Below, piece by piece: positions 41,321 to 42,783 of a stretch of DNA of 42,783 nucleotides. The first letter of the stretch is position 1, and every line of letters starts with the position of its first letter. The position numbers were made by a program, and so were the translations under genes. Below the pieces are notes generated by a model that did not search any database, had not been told where the DNA came from, and worked only from the letters and a program-made list of their open reading frames with translations. Origin of the DNA: an uncultured Pelagibacteraceae bacterium (GTDB taxonomy: Bacteria > Pseudomonadota > Alphaproteobacteria > Pelagibacterales > Pelagibacteraceae); contig CACFXK010000011.1 in assembly GCA_902570125.1 (NCBI GenBank), positions 1 to 42,783 on the forward strand, given 5' to 3'.

Positions 41321-42599
41321 ATAAATCTTCTAAATTTTGAAATTTAGAGAATTTATTTATAACATGACTGGCCACTGTTTCTTTATTATTGATAATCTTA
41401 TTTAGATGTTCCAAGTATTTAGTTTCGTTTGTACCGCTTTTTCCAATAAAATCTCTCTTTTCTAAGCCTTTTTCAGCAATTTTTAACAAGTTAGAGATCC
41501 AATAAATCATATCTTTACCCATTAAATTAGTATCAAGTCCTTTCATAGGCGCATCTTTATAAGCATTCAATAAATCTTTCTTTTCCCATTTTGAAATAAA
41601 TTCTAATGCTTCGTCTAAATTTCCATATAAAAGACCAGTAAAAAAAGCAGGACCAGCGCAGATACAGTTCCAACCACAAGTGTCCATAGACCTTAATTCA
41701 ATATATTGTTTTAATCTATTCTCTGTAAATATAGTACTTAAATGCAATCCAAGATCGTCAATACTTGGTAAAGAATTATTTATTTCTTGAATATTACCAT
41801 TCATATAATCAGAAAATTTATAATTTTTACCAGATAAATATTTATTATCTTTTTTTATAAACAGTATTGGATAATCCATTACAAAATCAGCATATTTTTC
41901 AAAATCAACATTTTCTAAAAAAATTTCTGGAAGGCCACCCCTTGATGTTTCTTGCCATACTTTTGATCGGTATGATAAGTATTTACTATCTTTTTTCTCA
42001 ACTATTGATGAGTTTGCAAAAAGTGCAATACTTAACGGAACTAAACTATTTACTAATTTAAACTTTTTTATAAAATCATTTTCAGACGTGTAGTCTATAT
42101 TTAGCTGTGTCCCTGATGTTCTATACATCATATCTAAACTAAGGGACCCACCTTTAGGCATATCCATTGTCATTACTTCATATCTTTTTTTAGGATTATT
42201 TGGAATTTCAGACAACTTAGATATTGGATCAAATCCAGCACTTACTATTTTTAAATCTAATTTTTCAACAACTTGTTTAAGTTCAAACAAATAATTATTA
42301 GCTTCAGAGCAAACTTCATGAATATTAGCTAGTTGAGCACCTGCAAGCTCAATCTGATTTCCTGGTTCTAAAGTTATACTCTTATTATCTTTATTTAACG
42401 CTATAACATTCTCACCTTCATATGATGGTTTCCAACCAAATTCATATAAAATTTTGAAAATCTCTTTAATTGTAGAATAATTAATTCTTTTATTATTTTT
42501 CTTGTAGAAAAGAAATTTTTCGTGCTCAACGCCTATTTTGGAATTTATAGGCTCCTTAATTCCTGATTTAAAATGATCTATTATGTTATCTTTATTCAT
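41310..42599 (-). CDS. gshA: Glutamate-cysteine ligase (plant/alphaproteobacterial GCS2 type)
   Basis: This is a 429-residue enzyme for the first step of glutathione synthesis, joining glutamate and cysteine with ATP. GVEHEKFLF near residue 23 contains the glutamates that bind metal; LEPGNQIELAGAQLANIHEV near 77, MTMDMPKGGSLSLDMMYRTSGTQLNIDY near 142 and YIELRSMDTCGWNCICAGPAFFTGLLYG near 295 are characteristic of the type shared by plants and alphaproteobacteria. The GWN of that last block and its two Cys may provide redox control, as in plant GCL, which is inference. It is followed by gshB. Confidence 0.94.
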   Translation of the reverse strand: MNKDNIIDHFKSGIKEPINSKIGVEHEKFLFYKKNNKRINYSTIKEIFKILYEFGWKPSYEGENVIALNKDNKSITLEPGNQIELAGAQLANIHEVCSEANNYLFELKQVVEKLDLKIVSAGFDPISKLSEIPNNPKKRYEVMTMDMPKGGSLSLDMMYRTSGTQLNIDYTSENDFIKKFKLVNSLVPLSIALFANSSIVEKKDSKYLSYRSKVWQETSRGGLPEIFLENVDFEKYADFVMDYPILFIKKDNKYLSGKNYKFSDYMNGNIQEINNSLPSIDDLGLHLSTIFTENRLKQYIELRSMDTCGWNCICAGPAFFTGLLYGNLDEALEFISKWEKKDLLNAYKDAPMKGLDTNLMGKDMIYWISNLLKIAEKGLEKRDFIGKSGTNETKYLEHLNKIINNKETVASHVINKFSKFQNLEDLYDK

Positions 42600-42608
42600 A
42601 TTAATGAT

Positions 42609-42783
42609 TTAATCACTCTTACTTAGATATTCAACAGCTTCGCTTATGTTTGTTAATTTGTTAGAACAAGTTTGGTTTTTACATATAATAACACTAGGTT
42701 TTGTATCATTATTTAATTGGTAAACAAATGTTGCAACTCCTAGATATTTTTTTTGTAAATAAAGCTGCATTTCCTTAATAGAT
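42609..42783 (-). CDS. C-terminus of a probable DUF255 (YyaL/thioredoxin-domain) protein (partial)
   Basis: The right edge holds the last 57 codons of a minus-strand gene ending with TAA at 42609, 9 bases before the gshA start. The piece reads KEMQLYLQKKYLGVATFVYQ, then PSVIICKNQTCSNKLTNISE. The C-x4-C pattern in the ICKNQTC stretch followed by a short helix resembles the end of large thioredoxin-domain proteins of the DUF255/YyaL type (typically AYVCxNxTC). Too little is present to be sure. It lies upstream of gshA and could be in the same operon. Confidence 0.5.
   Translation of the reverse strand, partial: SIKEMQLYLQKKYLGVATFVYQLNNDTKPSVIICKNQTCSNKLTNISEAVEYLSKSD

Noticed and set aside
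1..42783. CRISPR array, tRNA, rRNA, insertion sequence or phage genes
   Set aside because: No regularly spaced repeats, cloverleaf candidates, transposase or phage motifs were found on either strand; the strand switches are those of compact chromosomal operons.

Overview
The window is a gene-dense, very AT-rich stretch (about 30% GC judged by eye, not computed) with intergenic gaps mostly under 100 bases, many ATGA- or TAATG-type overlaps and frequent GTG/TTG starts. Protein content fits a streamlined marine alphaproteobacterium of the SAR11/Pelagibacterales type: eukaryotic-type NADP isocitrate dehydrogenase, a plant-type NAD formate dehydrogenase, a TRAP transporter, several EamA permeases, a photolyase/fatty-acid modification cluster and an alphaproteobacterial-type glutamate-cysteine ligase. 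The taxonomic call is inference from gene content. No rRNA, tRNA, CRISPR array, insertion sequence or prophage is visible, and no gene-free stretch exceeds 300 bases; the longest gap (about 160 bases, 34290-34450) shows no recognisable element.

Layout. 1-213 is the 3' end of alaS, convergent with icd. 1498-5560 runs psd, pssA, a DxD glycosyltransferase-like gene, rlmE and a short guaB lacking CBS domains. 5563-8776 holds a TPR protein, guaA (split by a one-base frameshift in an A7 tract), a glyoxalase I and panB. A TerC-family gene converges on panB. 9502-12309 is a TRAP transporter (dctPQM) with a terminator-like hairpin between dctP and dctQ. The 5-oxoprolinase genes follow: pxpA on the minus strand, and pxpB-pxpC on the plus strand.

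From 13589 to 19790 all genes are on the plus strand and abut or overlap: pxpB, pxpC, an EamA permease, an FAD amine-oxidase-like protein, DUF1365, a cyclopropane-fatty-acid-synthase-like methyltransferase and a DUF3833 lipoprotein. Next come an SDR, a small membrane protein, a 42-residue DUF2256 zinc-ribbon gene, a DUF393 thiol protein, an FeS-BCP-like photolyase, a second SDR and a PQQ-type sugar dehydrogenase. Together 16078-23561 resembles the photolyase/lipid-modification cluster that in other proteobacteria belongs to light or singlet-oxygen responses; no sigma factor or anti-sigma gene is present here.

The right half is mostly minus strand: EamA with a 59-codon open extension after its stop, an MDR oxidoreductase, periplasmic MsrA (start codon buried in a long hairpin), formate dehydrogenase, an HPP-family membrane protein with an IscU/SufU-like protein, then a plus-strand block of EamA, arginine:glycine amidinotransferase-like enzyme and threonine aldolase. 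Two small hypotheticals, a secreted polysaccharide lyase-like protein, a 40-residue membrane protein, YajQ, two Gfo/Idh/MocA oxidoreductases, an MFS permease, another EamA, gshB, gshA and the C-terminus of a probable DUF255 protein close the window.

Three genes shorter than 60 codons (20880-21008, 25741-25920, 35336-35458) were found by reading the gaps directly.
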